From positions 62,001 through 126,000 of the forward strand of contig NZ_JAPVQY010000001.1 of assembly GCF_027257875.1 (NCBI RefSeq): DNA of 64,000 bases, read 5' to 3'. Source of the stretch: Burkholderia sp. IMCC1007. GTDB lineage: Bacteria > Pseudomonadota > Gammaproteobacteria > Burkholderiales > Burkholderiaceae. A model generated the notes under the pieces. That model searched no databases. It was not told where the DNA came from and saw nothing but the letters and a program-made list of their open reading frames with translations. Positions 44,816 to 53,270 of this stretch are shown here, piece by piece (within the stretch, counting starts at the first letter, position 1; each line of letters begins with the position of its first letter). The position numbers were made by a program, and so were the translations under genes.

Positions 44816-45181
44816 CTATGCTGCTTCGCGAGCCGCCCGACGGGCCGAAACAAACTGTTTGAGCCAATCGATCGCGTCGTCGGGCGAACCGAGCGCGCCG
44901 GTAACCTTTCGGCGTTTGTTCATCGCACCGCACTGCTCGAAGGTGATCGGCACTGCGCCGGCGGCAATCGCGGCGGCGCGCTTGCTGATCGCGATGTCGA
45001 AATGCTCGTCGCGCGTGCCGGGGTGCTGGATCCACTTCGGGTTGACGTTGATCGCTCGGACCATGGCGAGCAGCTCGTAAGAGGTGTCTGCGATGAGGTG
45101 GGACATCTTGTAGACGCGCCCGCTTGCCGTTTTGAATTCGCCGATCGGGTGGCGATACATGTCGTCGACGTAGACGGTCAT
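44816..45181 (-). CDS. DUF4031 protein
   Basis: A 121-residue phage protein with the DUF4031 pattern: MTVYVDDMYRHPIGEFKTAS near the start, HLIADTSYELLAMVRAI, PGTRDEHFDIAISKRAAAIAAGAV. The family is frequent in prophages and has no known role. It overlaps the next gene upstream by four bases. Confidence 0.85.
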   Translation of the reverse strand: MTVYVDDMYRHPIGEFKTASGRVYKMSHLIADTSYELLAMVRAINVNPKWIQHPGTRDEHFDIAISKRAAAIAAGAVPITFEQCGAMNKRRKVTGALGSPDDAIDWLKQFVSARRAAREAA

Positions 45182-45441
45182 GATTTCTTCTCTCCAAACG
45201 CTTCGCGCGCCGCGTCGGCTCGGCGCAGTATTGGGGGAACGTGAGCGTTGACCGAAGCGAAAAGCTCGCGCAGGCCGGCTTCGTGCGGCTGCATGTACGC
45301 TTTACCGAGTTTCGTGTAGAAGACTTCGAGGAATGAGTGAATGCCATAGCCGGTGAGTGCTTCGAGCGCGCGGAGCTCGTTTTCGCTGAAGTCCATCCGC
45401 GCACGCACTTCGACCGTGGCTCGCGGTGCAATATTCGCCAT
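45178..45441 (-). CDS. Phage hypothetical protein
   Basis: An 87-residue, mostly helical protein: DFSENELRALEALTGYGIHSFLEVFYTKLG, ending GEKKS. Its ATG overlaps the stop of the gene upstream and its stop overlaps the DUF4031 start, so translation is coupled. No family recognised. Confidence 0.7.
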   Translation of the reverse strand: MANIAPRATVEVRARMDFSENELRALEALTGYGIHSFLEVFYTKLGKAYMQPHEAGLRELFASVNAHVPPILRRADAAREAFGEKKS

Positions 45442-46367
45442 CACGCACCTCCTGCGGGAGCGGCGCGGTCGAGGCGCTCGATCTCGGCGAGAATGAGTGC
45501 TCTGGCCTTCACGAGATCGCGTCGCGGCGTGGTCGGCTTGAACCAATCCGGCGACCACGGCCACGTGTCGGGGCAACTGGGGTGATAGCCGACCGCGCTC
45601 TCGGCGTAGACGATCGCCGCGAGTGCCATTTCGCAATCGTTGTGCTGGTCGTCGTGCGCGGGCGTCAAGCCTTCGCGCTCGATCTGGCGGCGCCGCTCGA
45701 CGAGCACGTCGCGCGCAGCGGCCGTCACCTCGGCGCGCGGCTCCGACCGGGCCGGATGGATAGTGAGAAAGGCGCGGGCAAAGAACTCGCGGGCATGTTT
45801 CGGGAAACCCTTCTCGTTGTACGTGCGCGCGATGAGGCGCAGTTCTTCCCACTGCTCGTCCGTCAGCCCCTCGCGAGCGTCTGCCTGCGCAGGAGGCTGC
45901 GGGGCGGCGGCGAGTGCAGCCTCATAGATCACGTCCGGGCTGTTTCCGCCAGTGCGCTGCATGTATTCGGTGGCGGCTTTAGCCATTGCCATGCGCATTG
46001 ATTGCGTCAGCGATGGCGGCATCAGCCTCCATCCGGCCGGGATCGCCTCCCGCTCGTCCGCCGGCGCGGGTGCGGCCTGAAGCTCGAGCAGTGCGCGAAG
46101 GGCTGCGCCGGCCGACGGGACGAAGCCGGTCCAGTAGCGATCGTGGCCGTCCGTCGCGATGTTCATCGCGCGGGCCATCGCCTCGATGCGAAGTTCGTCG
46201 TCGATCGGCGCTGCTGCGGGCTGCTCGACAGGGGGCGCGGCGAGGAGGTCGCGCGCAGTTCGGCGGAACGCTTCCTTCATGCCGTGCTTCTTCGCGGCGA
46301 AGAACAGTTCGTCGATCTGGCCGTCCGTCAGCGCATCAGCGCAGCTCTTATCGGTGGTCATGGTCAT
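45441..46367 (-). CDS. Phage early protein with a C-terminal domain common in Burkholderia phages
   Basis: A 308-residue protein. The C-terminal 90 residues (RDVLVERRRQIEREGLTPAHDDQHNDCEMALAAIVYAESA, then WPWSPDWFKPTTPRRDLVKARALILAEIERLDRA) form a family often found in phages of this group, distantly like MazG-type helical proteins. The first 200 residues are Ala/Pro-rich with short helical blocks. ATG 46367 or 46361 could start it. Role unknown. Confidence 0.75.
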   Translation of the reverse strand: MTMTTDKSCADALTDGQIDELFFAAKKHGMKEAFRRTARDLLAAPPVEQPAAAPIDDELRIEAMARAMNIATDGHDRYWTGFVPSAGAALRALLELQAAPAPADEREAIPAGWRLMPPSLTQSMRMAMAKAATEYMQRTGGNSPDVIYEAALAAAPQPPAQADAREGLTDEQWEELRLIARTYNEKGFPKHAREFFARAFLTIHPARSEPRAEVTAAARDVLVERRRQIEREGLTPAHDDQHNDCEMALAAIVYAESAVGYHPSCPDTWPWSPDWFKPTTPRRDLVKARALILAEIERLDRAAPAGGA

Positions 46368-46609
46368 TCGCTCCAGTAGGACATTTCGCAATCCGCCGCA
46401 CCTTCCGGGTCGTTCTCGAAACCGAAGTCGGCGATATTTTCGAAGCACGATTCGGCGAACGAATCGGCGATCTGTTGCTCGACGCCGGCGCGTTGGACGA
46501 ACCGTGCGGCGCATCGCCGAAGCCACTCAGCGTCCGAGATCTTTTCGGCAATAGCCGGACTTCCCAAGATGGCGGCGCGCCAGCGCTGGAGGAAAGAGGG
46601 GGTGGTCAT
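46364..46609 (-). CDS. Phage hypothetical protein
   Basis: An 81-residue acidic protein (MTTPSFLQRWRAAILGSPAI start, FGFENDPEGAADCEMSYWSE end). It overlaps the downstream gene start by four bases. No family recognised. Confidence 0.65.
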   Translation of the reverse strand: MTTPSFLQRWRAAILGSPAIAEKISDAEWLRRCAARFVQRAGVEQQIADSFAESCFENIADFGFENDPEGAADCEMSYWSE

Positions 46610-46624
46610 GGTGTGGTCCTGAAG

Positions 46625-47233
46625 TTATCGGGGCATCCACTCCGTGCCGCGCACGATCCGGCCGACCGGCTCGAGCACTAGCACCTCGGATTCCTTTTCG
46701 CTGCGCACCAGGGCGCGCCCGCGGCGCTGGGCCTTCTCGAGCGATTCGTGTCGCTGCGGCTTGCTGTTGCGGCCGACGGTCACGAACAGCGGCGCGGGTG
46801 CGCCGACCGGGCCGAGCGTCAGCTCGTCGATGCGGGCCTCGAGCGTCGCAGCGTTCGCGCGCCAGGTTTCCGCCTTCAGCTGCGCGGCGTCGCGCTCAGC
46901 GGTGAGGCGCTGAATCTCAGCGCGCAGATCGTCGATGAAGCGCGCGGTGTCGTGCGTGTCGATCGGCGGCAGCGCGGCCGGGGTTTCCGCGACCGGTGCC
47001 GCGGTCTCGGGCGAGGCCTCGACAACCTGTTGTGCCGGTGCCGCGCTGCGCGAGAGCCAGTACACGTACTCATTGCCGCCGCCCGCGCGCTTCTCGCGCT
47101 CGACCTGGCCGGCCGCGTGCATCTTGTTGATCGCCTTCACGACGTCAAAATGCGGCAGGCCAATACGCGTCGCGACCGTCTTGGCTGTCGCCTCGGCCAC
47201 AGTGCCGAGGAACGTTTCGATGTCTTCCGTCAT
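46625..47233 (-). CDS. Phage protein with N-terminal winged helix and coiled coil
   Basis: A 202-residue protein. Residues 1-55 look like a winged helix (MTEDIETFLGTVAEATAKTVATRIGLPHFDVVKAINKMHAAGQVEREKR region) followed by a Pro/Ala linker, a coiled coil (IDDLRAEIQRLTAERDAAQL) and a small C-terminal basic domain. It may regulate early genes or bind DNA. The start at ATG 47233 drops an unlikely 18-residue extension. Confidence 0.7.
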   Translation of the reverse strand: MTEDIETFLGTVAEATAKTVATRIGLPHFDVVKAINKMHAAGQVEREKRAGGGNEYVYWLSRSAAPAQQVVEASPETAAPVAETPAALPPIDTHDTARFIDDLRAEIQRLTAERDAAQLKAETWRANAATLEARIDELTLGPVGAPAPLFVTVGRNSKPQRHESLEKAQRRGRALVRSEKESEVLVLEPVGRIVRGTEWMPR

Positions 47234-47316
47234 GCGTGTCCTCACGCGTTCGAGGTATGGCCTCAAGGGTGGGTGCTCGGCTCGCATATGGCAGCCTTAG
47301 CACGGGCCAGGTGGCA

Positions 47317-47691
47317 TTACCGAACCACTATGTCGGGAACGATTACCGAAGGTTTGAAGACCACTTTGTAGTGGTAGGTGCTGGCCGGCGCCGCATCGAG
47401 TTGCTCGATGAAATAGGTCACGTTGTTCGAAAGACCGAGGAAGTGTTTTTTGTATTCGTTCGGACCGGTCTTGCAGATGATCGCCAGCTTGCCGTCGGTG
47501 CTGGAATTGTCCTTCGAGCACATTCCCTCGATCGTCAGCATGTATTCGCCGGTAAAGCCGTTGTAGAACACGATGCGGCGATTAATTTCGAAGTTGTCGG
47601 CGGCGGTCGACAGGTTCTTAGATGCGACGTCGGCATCATTACAGCCAGCCAATGCGGAGGCGCAAGCGAGCGCCAGAAGGATCTTTTTCAC
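47317..47691 (-). CDS. Phage-encoded beta-sandwich lipoprotein
   Basis: A 124-residue lipoprotein. The signal peptide ends in LAGC (Cys near residue 17), followed by a beta-rich domain with two Cys (GMCSKDN and AIICKTG). Small lipoproteins like this in prophages often act in superinfection exclusion at the cell surface; that role is inferred. It overlaps the upstream HNH gene by four bases. Confidence 0.75.
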   Translation of the reverse strand: MKKILLALACASALAGCNDADVASKNLSTAADNFEINRRIVFYNGFTGEYMLTIEGMCSKDNSSTDGKLAIICKTGPNEYKKHFLGLSNNVTYFIEQLDAAPASTYHYKVVFKPSVIVPDIVVR

Positions 47692-48059
47692 TCGAATATG
47701 TCCAGTTGTTCGAAGGGCATGTCAGGCCAATAGCGATTCGCCTTGACGGCATTGACGCGCCAGTGAGTGACTCTCAGGTTGTGAGGCACGTGGAGTCCGC
47801 AGACGATCTCGCCGTCGAGCGGCACGATGTGATCGACGACGTGTAGCTCGCCCGTTTCACGCGTCAGGCGTTTTGCCTCGCGGTAAAAGGGACGGAGATC
47901 GGACAGCTTCACCCAGGGCGGCATGGCGCGGCGTTCGCGCATGCGGCGCCGACGGCCGGCGGTTTTTCCTGAGGTGATGAGTGGCGCACGACGTTTCACC
48001 GGCACGAACAGCGGGCCGACGTGGAAGCCGCCGACGAGTTCGAGCTCGAGGCATTTCAT
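47688..48059 (-). CDS. HNH-type endonuclease-like protein
   Basis: A 123-residue protein. The core ELHVVDHIVPLDGEIVCGLHVPHNLRVTHWRVNAVKANRYW matches HNH nucleases of phages (DHIVPL, then VPHNL and N-x3-K). Residues 1-50 are basic. It would cut DNA in a metal-dependent way, in packaging, recombination or attack on competitors. I start at ATG 48059. Confidence 0.75.
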   Translation of the reverse strand: MKCLELELVGGFHVGPLFVPVKRRAPLITSGKTAGRRRRMRERRAMPPWVKLSDLRPFYREAKRLTRETGELHVVDHIVPLDGEIVCGLHVPHNLRVTHWRVNAVKANRYWPDMPFEQLDIFE

Positions 48060-48070
48060 TTCGAGCCTCT

Positions 48071-48511
48071 CTAGAACGGCACGTCCGGATCGTCGGATGG
48101 CGGCACGAATACCACGCGACCCGGCTTCAGCCTCGGATCGGCGCGCACGCGGATCCGGATCATGTCTTTCCCGGTCATATCGCATACGTCGCGGAGGTCG
48201 AGGAAGGCTTTGTATCTGGCTTTGCTGCGCGTACTGGCCGTTACCGTGAACCAAGCATCGCTCTCGGATTCGTCGCGCCATGGCGCGAGGCAGCGCCACT
48301 CGCGGAGCGCCGGCGCGTCGACGAGCTCCCCGTATTCGACGTGGTCAGTGGGGTGATAGCGGCGCTCCTCCTCTCTTTTGTCTCCATCGATGACGACGCA
48401 GAGATAGTGGCCATCGGCATTCGTGATGACCCCAAGTTCGCCGTAGCATTTCACTTGGCGACCACGCTCGGCCGGCACGCCGTAGTGTTTGCGGATGTAT
48501 TCGAAGCTCAT
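48071..48511 (-). CDS. Phage hypothetical protein
   Basis: A 146-residue soluble protein: SFEYIRKHYGVPAERGRQVK, then ELGVITNADGHYLCVVIDGD. This resembles a small SH3-like phage protein seen before HNH genes. Its start overlaps the ThiF gene stop (ATGA). Confidence 0.7.
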   Translation of the reverse strand: MSFEYIRKHYGVPAERGRQVKCYGELGVITNADGHYLCVVIDGDKREEERRYHPTDHVEYGELVDAPALREWRCLAPWRDESESDAWFTVTASTRSKARYKAFLDLRDVCDMTGKDMIRIRVRADPRLKPGRVVFVPPSDDPDVPF

Positions 48512-49248
48512 TGAGCGCTCTCCTCTTCAGGGACCGGCAGCGGCCTTACGTGCCCGGTCTTCAGGTTGACGAACGCGCCGCACCACGTGAGCCGCCCATG
48601 GCGGAAGAACTCCCACAGGATGCCGAGCGCCGGCGTGACGATCGCCTGATTGATGAATAGCTCTTGGCGCTCGAGCGCCTCCGCAAGTCCGCAACTCGGC
48701 GTGTTGTCCTCGGGGGCCCATTCATCGACCAGCTCGGGCAGCACGTCATAGGGCCAGCGCAGCTGCGCACCGCACCCCTCATGATTTCTGGCGGTCCCGA
48801 ACACCACCTGGCCGTCACTCGCACGATTGCCGAGGTCCATCACGTATGCCGCCGTGCGGTGCAGGACGGGTGCGAGCTTTGCGCGCGCTTTGGCGCTGTC
48901 GACGCACATGATCGCGATCCCGGGCCCGGTGTGGACGAGTTCCTGAGGGCCGGCGGGCACCGGCCGGGCGATCCAGTCGAGCCCGAAGAACGCATTGAGG
49001 CGGTGGATGAGAACGACGCTCTTGAACTGGCCGACGTCGGCCGGGCTGAACATCTGCCGGCCGATGTTCGCCTCGCTCACGGTATCTCCGTCGAACGCCG
49101 TCACGCGCAGGCCGGGATGACCGAGCGCCGTCAATGCGTGATTGAGTCGCGCAAGGCCGGTGAGCATTTGTGAGCCGTTGCCGCCGCAACCGACCAGCAC
49201 GACGTCGACACGCCGATCGAGAAAGTGAGCGGGCGTGATGTGCGTCAT
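48508..49248 (-). CDS. PRTRC system ThiF-family protein (E1-like)
   Basis: A 246-residue E1-like adenylating protein. The nucleotide site is DVVLVGCGGNGSQMLTGLAR near residues 14-33, followed by LRVTAFDGDTVSEANIGRQMF, a hallmark of the ThiF/E1 fold. PRTRC cassettes encode this with Ubl-like, E2-like and JAB proteins. It should activate a ubiquitin-like C-terminus with ATP. Its start overlaps protein A. Confidence 0.87.
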   Translation of the reverse strand: MTHITPAHFLDRRVDVVLVGCGGNGSQMLTGLARLNHALTALGHPGLRVTAFDGDTVSEANIGRQMFSPADVGQFKSVVLIHRLNAFFGLDWIARPVPAGPQELVHTGPGIAIMCVDSAKARAKLAPVLHRTAAYVMDLGNRASDGQVVFGTARNHEGCGAQLRWPYDVLPELVDEWAPEDNTPSCGLAEALERQELFINQAIVTPALGILWEFFRHGRLTWCGAFVNLKTGHVRPLPVPEEESAQ

Positions 49249-50042
49249 GCGGGCTCCGGTACCTTGAAGACGGCTTCCGCCGGCACCTTCAGCGGGATCG
49301 TGATGCCGAGCACGCAGAGACGGAAGGCGACGCTCGGCGTGTTGCCGTCGCCGAGGCCACCGATCACGCCTGAGATCTTCACCTCGCCTGCGTCGTCTTC
49401 GTCGTCGGTGCCGCTGAAGAACGCCGGACCCGTTCCATGGCTATGCAGGTCGATCGCGAGCGACTCGTGGGGCTGCAACTCCGGACGCTCGAAGGCAATT
49501 GCGCCGGGCGACGACGTCGTGATGTGCAACGCCTTGTATTCGAGTTTTTTCGCCTCGGCGTCCCATACGATCCACGCCGCGTGTTCGTTCGGCAGCGCTG
49601 CGCGCGCTTCCTCGGCGAAGCCCTGAACAAACGGGATCGCGACGCCGAGCCGGCCGAATGCGAGCTCGATCTTCGGCATGATCAGACCATACGGCGGCCG
49701 CGGCGAATTATCCGGGAGCTTCGTCAACAGCTGGATCACGTGGAGCCACGGGCGGCGCACTTCGACGAAAATGCCTTCGGCGGTTGCGAGGAATCGGTGG
49801 CCGACGTCCTGCAACGGTACGAATTTCGCGTGCTTCGGCACGGCGACGATCGGGGCACTGTCGAACAGCGCGATGTCGAGCGGAAGATTTTCGTCATCCT
49901 CGGCCGCGGCGATCGCGCGTGGTTGAGCGCGGCGGATCTCGTCGGCGACTCCGGCCGAGAATCGCTCCAGTGCAGCCGCGATGCCCTGCAGCCCTTCTTT
50001 AGTTGCGTCCTGAAATTCAGCGAGCAGCTTTTCCATTTTCAA
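49245..50042 (-). CDS. PRTRC system protein A (JAB/JAMM protease-like)
   Basis: A 265-residue protein. The C-terminal half is a JAB domain with the full metal motif HSH-x7-S-x2-D (DLHSHGTGPAFFSGTDDEDD). The N-terminal 100 residues are helical then beta-rich. JAB enzymes cut after ubiquitin-like C-termini, so it may mature or remove the PRTRC Ubl. It lies between protein B and ThiF, overlapping both by four bases. Confidence 0.85.
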   Translation of the reverse strand: MKMEKLLAEFQDATKEGLQGIAAALERFSAGVADEIRRAQPRAIAAAEDDENLPLDIALFDSAPIVAVPKHAKFVPLQDVGHRFLATAEGIFVEVRRPWLHVIQLLTKLPDNSPRPPYGLIMPKIELAFGRLGVAIPFVQGFAEEARAALPNEHAAWIVWDAEAKKLEYKALHITTSSPGAIAFERPELQPHESLAIDLHSHGTGPAFFSGTDDEDDAGEVKISGVIGGLGDGNTPSVAFRLCVLGITIPLKVPAEAVFKVPEPA

Positions 50043-50752
50043 TCCTTGTCGGAAGTAGTGCCGATCGCTTCCGCGAGCGTTTTCTTCGCGTCGATCAGGC
50101 GGTCAAGTGGGAATTCGGCACCATCAAGTAAATCGAGCCACAGGCGCTCGGCGCCCCCGCGTCTGTGGATAAGTTGCTTGTTATTCGGGTGGGTGAAGCG
50201 ACTGCGAAAGAACGCGTCTTCGAACGGCTTGATGCTGTCCATGTCAATTCGCTCGGGAGTCGTCACGTTGCCGACGCAGATGTCACCGTCTTCCCAGACG
50301 TTGTAATACGGCGCGGTGTACAGCCGCGTCTCCGCGCTTGGCCGGGTGTTTTCTCGCAGTGCGAATACGGACCAGTCGTTGCGATCGACGATGAACACAA
50401 GTGGCGGGTGATTGGCGTCGCCGGCGCGCTCGCCAATCGCGTCCTTTGTCTGAAACCACACCTGACGCTTGCACGCGGGCACCCACCATGCGAGCTTGTT
50501 CGGACCGAGGTAAATCACTCGGTCGTGCACGAAGCCTCGGTAACTGGTTTTGCGCGCCGCGATTTCAGCGATGTCGGCCAGCTGCTCGAGCGTGATCGGC
50601 GTACCGGCCAGAAGCATCGGCTTTCCGTCGACGACGCGCGCGGGGTGGCGCGTGGCATAGATATGCGAGCTCGTCCGCGACTTGTAGAAGAGAAACCCGG
50701 AATCCAGCTCGAGCTGGTCGTCGCCTTCCTGGCTGATCGTGACTGTCTTCAT
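50039..50752 (-). CDS. PRTRC system protein B (E2-like)
   Basis: A 237-residue protein. Signature stretches include SGFLFYKSRTSSHIYATRHP, LGPNKLAWWVPACKRQVWF and LYTAPYYNVWEDGDICVGN, placing it in PRTRC protein B, which comparative studies describe as an E2-like partner. The Cys in VPACKRQ and DICVGN are candidates for a thioester site. Not tested. Confidence 0.85.
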   Translation of the reverse strand: MKTVTISQEGDDQLELDSGFLFYKSRTSSHIYATRHPARVVDGKPMLLAGTPITLEQLADIAEIAARKTSYRGFVHDRVIYLGPNKLAWWVPACKRQVWFQTKDAIGERAGDANHPPLVFIVDRNDWSVFALRENTRPSAETRLYTAPYYNVWEDGDICVGNVTTPERIDMDSIKPFEDAFFRSRFTHPNNKQLIHRRGGAERLWLDLLDGAEFPLDRLIDAKKTLAEAIGTTSDKD

Positions 50753-51153
50753 ACGCGCACCATGATTCGGGAGAGTTGGCGTTCGCGGGCCTCGAATAGC
50801 GTGAGAACCCGCTCGACGGCCTTCGCGAGCAGCGCGGTCGATTCCATCGCCTTCAACCAGTTTGCGAACTCGTCTCCGACAATCTTCAGCGGCGTGACGG
50901 ATCCTGCGGTGACATAGTCGCCGTCGGCCGCCTGATGTAGGAAATCGTCGACCACGCGCGTTATCTCGTCGTCGTCACTCCACCGAACCAGAAGCGCAAA
51001 GTCGATGAGTTCGGCGCCAATGTCCTCGCTGCGGAGGTCGGCAAACGGACCGTAGAAACGAACGATGTTCCAAAGCGAATCCATCGCGTCGACGACCTCT
51101 TGCGCATAGTCGTCGCGCTTCGCAGCGAGCTGAACCTGTCGACGTGTCAGCAC
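50749..51153 (-). CDS. Hypothetical protein inside the PRTRC cassette
   Basis: A 134-residue helical protein with a GTG start that overlaps nothing; the next gene upstream ends at 51154, one base away, and its stop overlaps protein B. It has acidic helices (EVVDAMDSLWNIVRFYGPFADL, then DDDEITRVVDDFLHQAADGDY). It occupies the slot between F and B; I do not recognise a family. Confidence 0.7.
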   Translation of the reverse strand: MLTRRQVQLAAKRDDYAQEVVDAMDSLWNIVRFYGPFADLRSEDIGAELIDFALLVRWSDDDEITRVVDDFLHQAADGDYVTAGSVTPLKIVGDEFANWLKAMESTALLAKAVERVLTLFEARERQLSRIMVRV

Positions 51154-51792
51154 TCACTTTGGGAGTGCGACCCACTCGGGCATCACGTCGAAGAATTGGG
51201 AGCGCGTGAAGACGTCGGTTACCGATTTGAGTTCGTCCACCGACTTGACGTCGTAGCAGGCCATCATTTCGTCGAGTGCCAGCGATTCATCGGCCTCGCC
51301 GTACCAATACAACCACTCGGCCATTCCCAGGGCATGGCCCGGCGTGATGGAGGCAGGCAACATGCGAAACGCGTCATAGAGCGCCGCGAGGACGGTTTGG
51401 CCAAGGCCGGCGCGGACATTTTCAAGAGCCTGTATTCCGTCGCGAATGTAGACGTGGCGGCACGATACCGGGCCGTCCGTCGTCCGGATCGAGGCCCACA
51501 AGCTGTCGGGCGTGTCGGGAGAGTGGTAGAAGGATCCGTCGGGCTTCGGATCGATGTGAAGCTGCCAGTCGAAATACCGCATGCCGTCGGTGATGTGCGT
51601 CCACCGGCGAGAAAGCGCGCGGGAGGCGATCTCCAGTTCGCTCTTCGGCCGCTTTTCGAGATCCGCCTCGGTGATGACGTGCGTATCGAGCAGCGAGAGC
51701 GTCAGTTCGCGTGCGAAGGTCCGCCCGATGCCGATCGTGTAGCTGGCCGGCACGTCGTCGAGCGCGGGAATGGCAAGCGGCGCGAAGCTCAC
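51154..51792 (-). CDS. PRTRC system protein F
   Basis: A 212-residue protein matching the PRTRC F pattern: MSFAPLAIPALDDVPASYTI, TLSLLDTHVITEADL, YWYGEADESLALDEMM, FFDVMPEWVALPK. No catalytic motif. Role unknown. It overlaps protein C at its start. Confidence 0.78.
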   Translation of the reverse strand: MSFAPLAIPALDDVPASYTIGIGRTFARELTLSLLDTHVITEADLEKRPKSELEIASRALSRRWTHITDGMRYFDWQLHIDPKPDGSFYHSPDTPDSLWASIRTTDGPVSCRHVYIRDGIQALENVRAGLGQTVLAALYDAFRMLPASITPGHALGMAEWLYWYGEADESLALDEMMACYDVKSVDELKSVTDVFTRSQFFDVMPEWVALPK

Positions 51793-52178
51793 GGCAATAC
51801 CGGCATATGGGTGAGCGGCGGCGTCAAGCGGGTGCCGTTGGCCGTCGACGTCGCGGCGAGCATGAAGCGCCGCATCGGATCGACTGACGCTTCGGCCGGC
51901 GAGAGCAGGTGCTCGGCGCCCTTGCGTAGCGTGCCGCCGACCAGCTCGACGCGCAGCTGTTCGAGCGTCATGGCCACGCCCTTCGTGCCGACGGCGCGGC
52001 GGAACGTATATACGTTGCGATTTCCGATGACTTCCGGACCCTCGATTTCGGCGTTCACTATCTCGGGATAGGTGTTGCCGTAGAAGTCGCGTACTTGATG
52101 GAGGCTAAAGGCCGGCGAAGGATCGGTGAGGCGCGCGCCGTTGTAGCGGAATTCGCGGATGAGAGTTTCGGTTTGCAT
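51789..52178 (-). CDS. PRTRC system protein C (ubiquitin-like) with C-terminal extension
   Basis: A 129-residue protein. The first 67 residues are the typical protein C, a predicted beta-grasp Ubl: MQTETLIREFRYNGARLTDPSP, VRDFYGNTYPEIVNAEIEGPEVIGNRNVYTFRRAVGTKG. Usual members are about 70 residues and end near this Lys-Gly, but here 62 more residues follow. A Ubl must expose its C-terminus to be activated, so processing by the JAB protein is a reasonable idea. Confidence 0.83.
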   Translation of the reverse strand: MQTETLIREFRYNGARLTDPSPAFSLHQVRDFYGNTYPEIVNAEIEGPEVIGNRNVYTFRRAVGTKGVAMTLEQLRVELVGGTLRKGAEHLLSPAEASVDPMRRFMLAATSTANGTRLTPPLTHMPVLP

Positions 52179-52187
52179 GTCGTTTCC

Positions 52188-52724
52188 TCAGAGCAGATCG
52201 AGGCCTTCGTCATCGGCCGCGGCAGGCGCGGCGTCGGTCGGCGCGGCCGGAGCCGTGTCGCCGCCGCCCGTCTGGGCCGCTTCGCCGTCGCCGGTTTCCA
52301 ACAGTGACGTTTGGCGGGGATCGACTTCCGTCGCGCCGTCGTCGGGTGCGCCCGCGTTCGCCGCCTGGCTGTCGCTACTGCTCGGCGCTGCGGCCGTCTG
52401 CGCCTTCGGTTTTCGGCCAGGCTTTCCTTTGGCGGGAGCCGGGAGGGCCCGCGGCGCGTCAGTATCGGCATTCGCCGCGCTCGCGGCGCGCGCCTGCTCG
52501 AGCACCGATTGCGAGCCGGGCGCGTAGATTTGCACTGCCTCGGCAAAGTCGCGATCGAGTTCTTCGGGGGACGCCAGGAGCGACAGCGGGTAGAGCGTCT
52601 GTTCGGCCTTTTCGTCTTTCGACTTCGGCATGACATTGACGCGCAGCTGGTCACCCTCGGCAACGACCAGGATCGTCAGCGAGGCGTTTTGCGCGAGCGG
52701 ATAAAGCGACGTGAAAAGTGACAT
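52188..52724 (-). CDS. PRTRC system protein E
   Basis: A 178-residue protein. The first 60 residues are the conserved domain (MSLFTSLYPLAQNASLTILVVAEGDQLRVNVMPKS, TLYPLSLLASPEELDRDFAE); the rest is a long Ala/Pro/Asp-rich tail, probably disordered, including KGKPGRKPK. Start fixed at ATG 52724. It is the first PRTRC gene in the leftward operon. Confidence 0.82.
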   Translation of the reverse strand: MSLFTSLYPLAQNASLTILVVAEGDQLRVNVMPKSKDEKAEQTLYPLSLLASPEELDRDFAEAVQIYAPGSQSVLEQARAASAANADTDAPRALPAPAKGKPGRKPKAQTAAAPSSSDSQAANAGAPDDGATEVDPRQTSLLETGDGEAAQTGGGDTAPAAPTDAAPAAADDEGLDLL

Positions 52725-52750
52725 GGTGTCCTCTGTGTAGGAGGTTGAGA

Positions 52751-53041
52751 TCAGGCGGCAACAGGGTCGTAATTGCGGTCGGCGAAATCCGGATCGCCCG
52801 GATAGCGCTCCGATCCGTCGGTACGCAACCAGCAAAAGAGGGAGCCGCGGCGGTGGGGAAACCAGTAGCCGGAGCAGTCGCAGCGCGTCTTTCGGGTGTC
52901 TCGCCGATTCATCCAGCGATCGACCCTGTAGAGCCGCTTCCCGCAGAGTCGACATCGGGGTGGCCGGACGTATTGGGAAAGCAGGCGAGGGAGGCAGCGA
53001 CGAGCTTGGCAGTGGAGGCAACGAACGTGGCATCGGGGCAT
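52751..53041 (-). CDS. Cys-rich phage protein (putative zinc ribbon)
   Basis: A 96-residue basic protein with Cys pairs CRLCGKRL and an earlier CLHC, followed by an aromatic tail (GYWFPHRRGSLFCWLRTDG). Probably a small zinc-binding phage protein. No family recognised. Confidence 0.6.
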   Translation of the reverse strand: MPRCHVRCLHCQARRCLPRLLSQYVRPPRCRLCGKRLYRVDRWMNRRDTRKTRCDCSGYWFPHRRGSLFCWLRTDGSERYPGDPDFADRNYDPVAA

Positions 53042-53058
53042 CTTTCTCCGCCCTTGGT

Positions 53059-53268
53059 CTAGTCGATGTCGTTGGCGGCGCGAGACTTCGCGTCGCGATA
53101 CATGGAAGACTCGACCGAAGCTTCGCGGGCGGCGCGTGCTTCGGCGCCGAGCGCGAGGCAGCGGCGGACGAGCGGGTTCGTGATCGCGTCGACGGCCGAT
53201 CCGCGGCAGCGCTGCAGGCGGAACTCGCGCGCGATCATGGCGTCGGTGACGGGAAGCGGGCCGGCCAT
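53059..53268 (-). CDS. Phage hypothetical protein
   Basis: A 69-residue protein, MAGPLPVTDAMIAREFRLQR at the start and an Arg/Ala-rich helical end. Start 53268 is two bases from the next gene's stop. No family recognised. Confidence 0.6.
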   Translation of the reverse strand: MAGPLPVTDAMIAREFRLQRCRGSAVDAITNPLVRRCLALGAEARAAREASVESSMYRDAKSRAANDID

Positions 53269-53270
53269 GG

